From the NCBI GenBank assembly GCA_028688175.1, contig JAQTYS010000181.1:1-5580 (forward strand): a stretch of 5,580 bases of DNA, given 5' to 3'. Below, piece by piece: positions 5,382 to 5,580 of the stretch (positions are counted from its first letter, which is position 1; every line of letters begins with the position of its first letter). This DNA comes from Methanothrix sp. (GTDB lineage Archaea > Halobacteriota > Methanosarcinia > Methanotrichales > Methanotrichaceae). A program made the translations under genes and the position numbers. The notes under the pieces were generated by a model that worked only from the letters and a program-made list of their open reading frames with translations, ran no database searches and was not told the DNA's origin.

Positions 5382-5580
5382 TTACACACCCAAACAGATG
5401 GCGAAGCGCGAGACATTGGTCATAAACCCAGCCAAGATCTGCCAGCCGATAGGGGCCATCCTTGCTTACAAAGGCATCCACAACTGCATGCCCATCACTC
5501 ATGGCTCGCAGGGTTGTTCATCATACCTTCGCATGGTACTGGCCCGCCACTACCGCGAGCCCACGCTGGCGGCAACCTCC
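5374..5580 (+). CDS. nifK: Nitrogenase molybdenum-iron protein beta chain, 5' part
   Basis: The right window edge cuts this gene after 69 codons. The visible part begins MLDYTPKQMAKRETLVINPA and includes Cys23 (KICQPIGA) and Cys48 (THGSQGC), 25 residues apart like the first two beta-chain P-cluster ligands of Azotobacter (Cys70 and Cys95), followed by YLRMVLARHYREP, which matches the conserved RHFREP region. Compared with proteobacterial NifK, the N-terminus is shorter by roughly 47 residues, as in clostridial-type enzymes. The start is well fixed: GGAGG at 5362-5366 lies seven bases before the ATG, inside the end of nifD, with which it overlaps by eight bases in another frame. The third P-cluster cysteine and the rest lie outside the window. 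Confidence 0.94.
   Translation, partial: MLDYTPKQMAKRETLVINPAKICQPIGAILAYKGIHNCMPITHGSQGCSSYLRMVLARHYREPTLAATS

Noticed and set aside
1..5580. CRISPR array, tRNA or rRNA genes, transposase genes
   Set aside because: No regularly spaced repeats of suitable length, no cloverleaf or rRNA-like stretch and no intact transposase motif were seen on either strand.

Overview
The window holds the start of a molybdenum-type nitrogenase operon of a methanogenic archaeon: nifH, nifI1, nifI2, nifD and the first 69 codons of nifK, all on the + strand from position 2251 to the right edge. The two PII-like genes between nifH and nifD, the order H-I1-I2-D-K, the overlapping ATGA junctions, GGTGA/GGAGG ribosome binding sites and TATA-like promoters point to a diazotrophic methanogen. 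The Methanosarcinales, perhaps Methanothrix (Methanosaeta), fit best. The genus is an inference from gene style and base composition, not proven.

Layout. Positions 1-721 are GC-rich with no credible gene. They carry two short tandem tracts of an 8-base unit (CRCRAAG plus one base) and one AT-rich hairpin. At about 722 the composition switches abruptly to AT-rich, and this lasts to about 1780. This island carries one gene (933-1745) of unknown function: a membrane-anchored coiled-coil protein with a glutamine at the same heptad position in eleven consecutive heptads. Positions 1746-2250 are a 505-base gap before nifH. It contains possible decayed coding sequence on the minus strand, a hairpin and an AT-rich promoter-like block. 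From 2251 on, the nif genes are tightly packed and moderately GC-rich.

Function. NifH (Fe protein) delivers electrons with ATP hydrolysis to the NifD/NifK MoFe protein, which reduces N2 at the FeMo-cofactor. The P-cluster and cofactor ligands can be read in NifD, and the first two P-cluster cysteines in the NifK start. NifI1 and NifI2 are the archaeal-type PII pair that, from work on methanogens, switches nitrogenase off reversibly when 2-oxoglutarate is low. There is no anfG/vnfG between nifD and nifK, which together with the NifD motifs argues for the Mo enzyme. The unknown gene upstream is probably a separate transcription unit and looks transferred or foreign by composition.

The nif operon itself is a known system. 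The less ordinary material is the glutamine-ladder protein, the nifH upstream region without the canonical NrpR operator, and the repeat-bearing GC-rich block.
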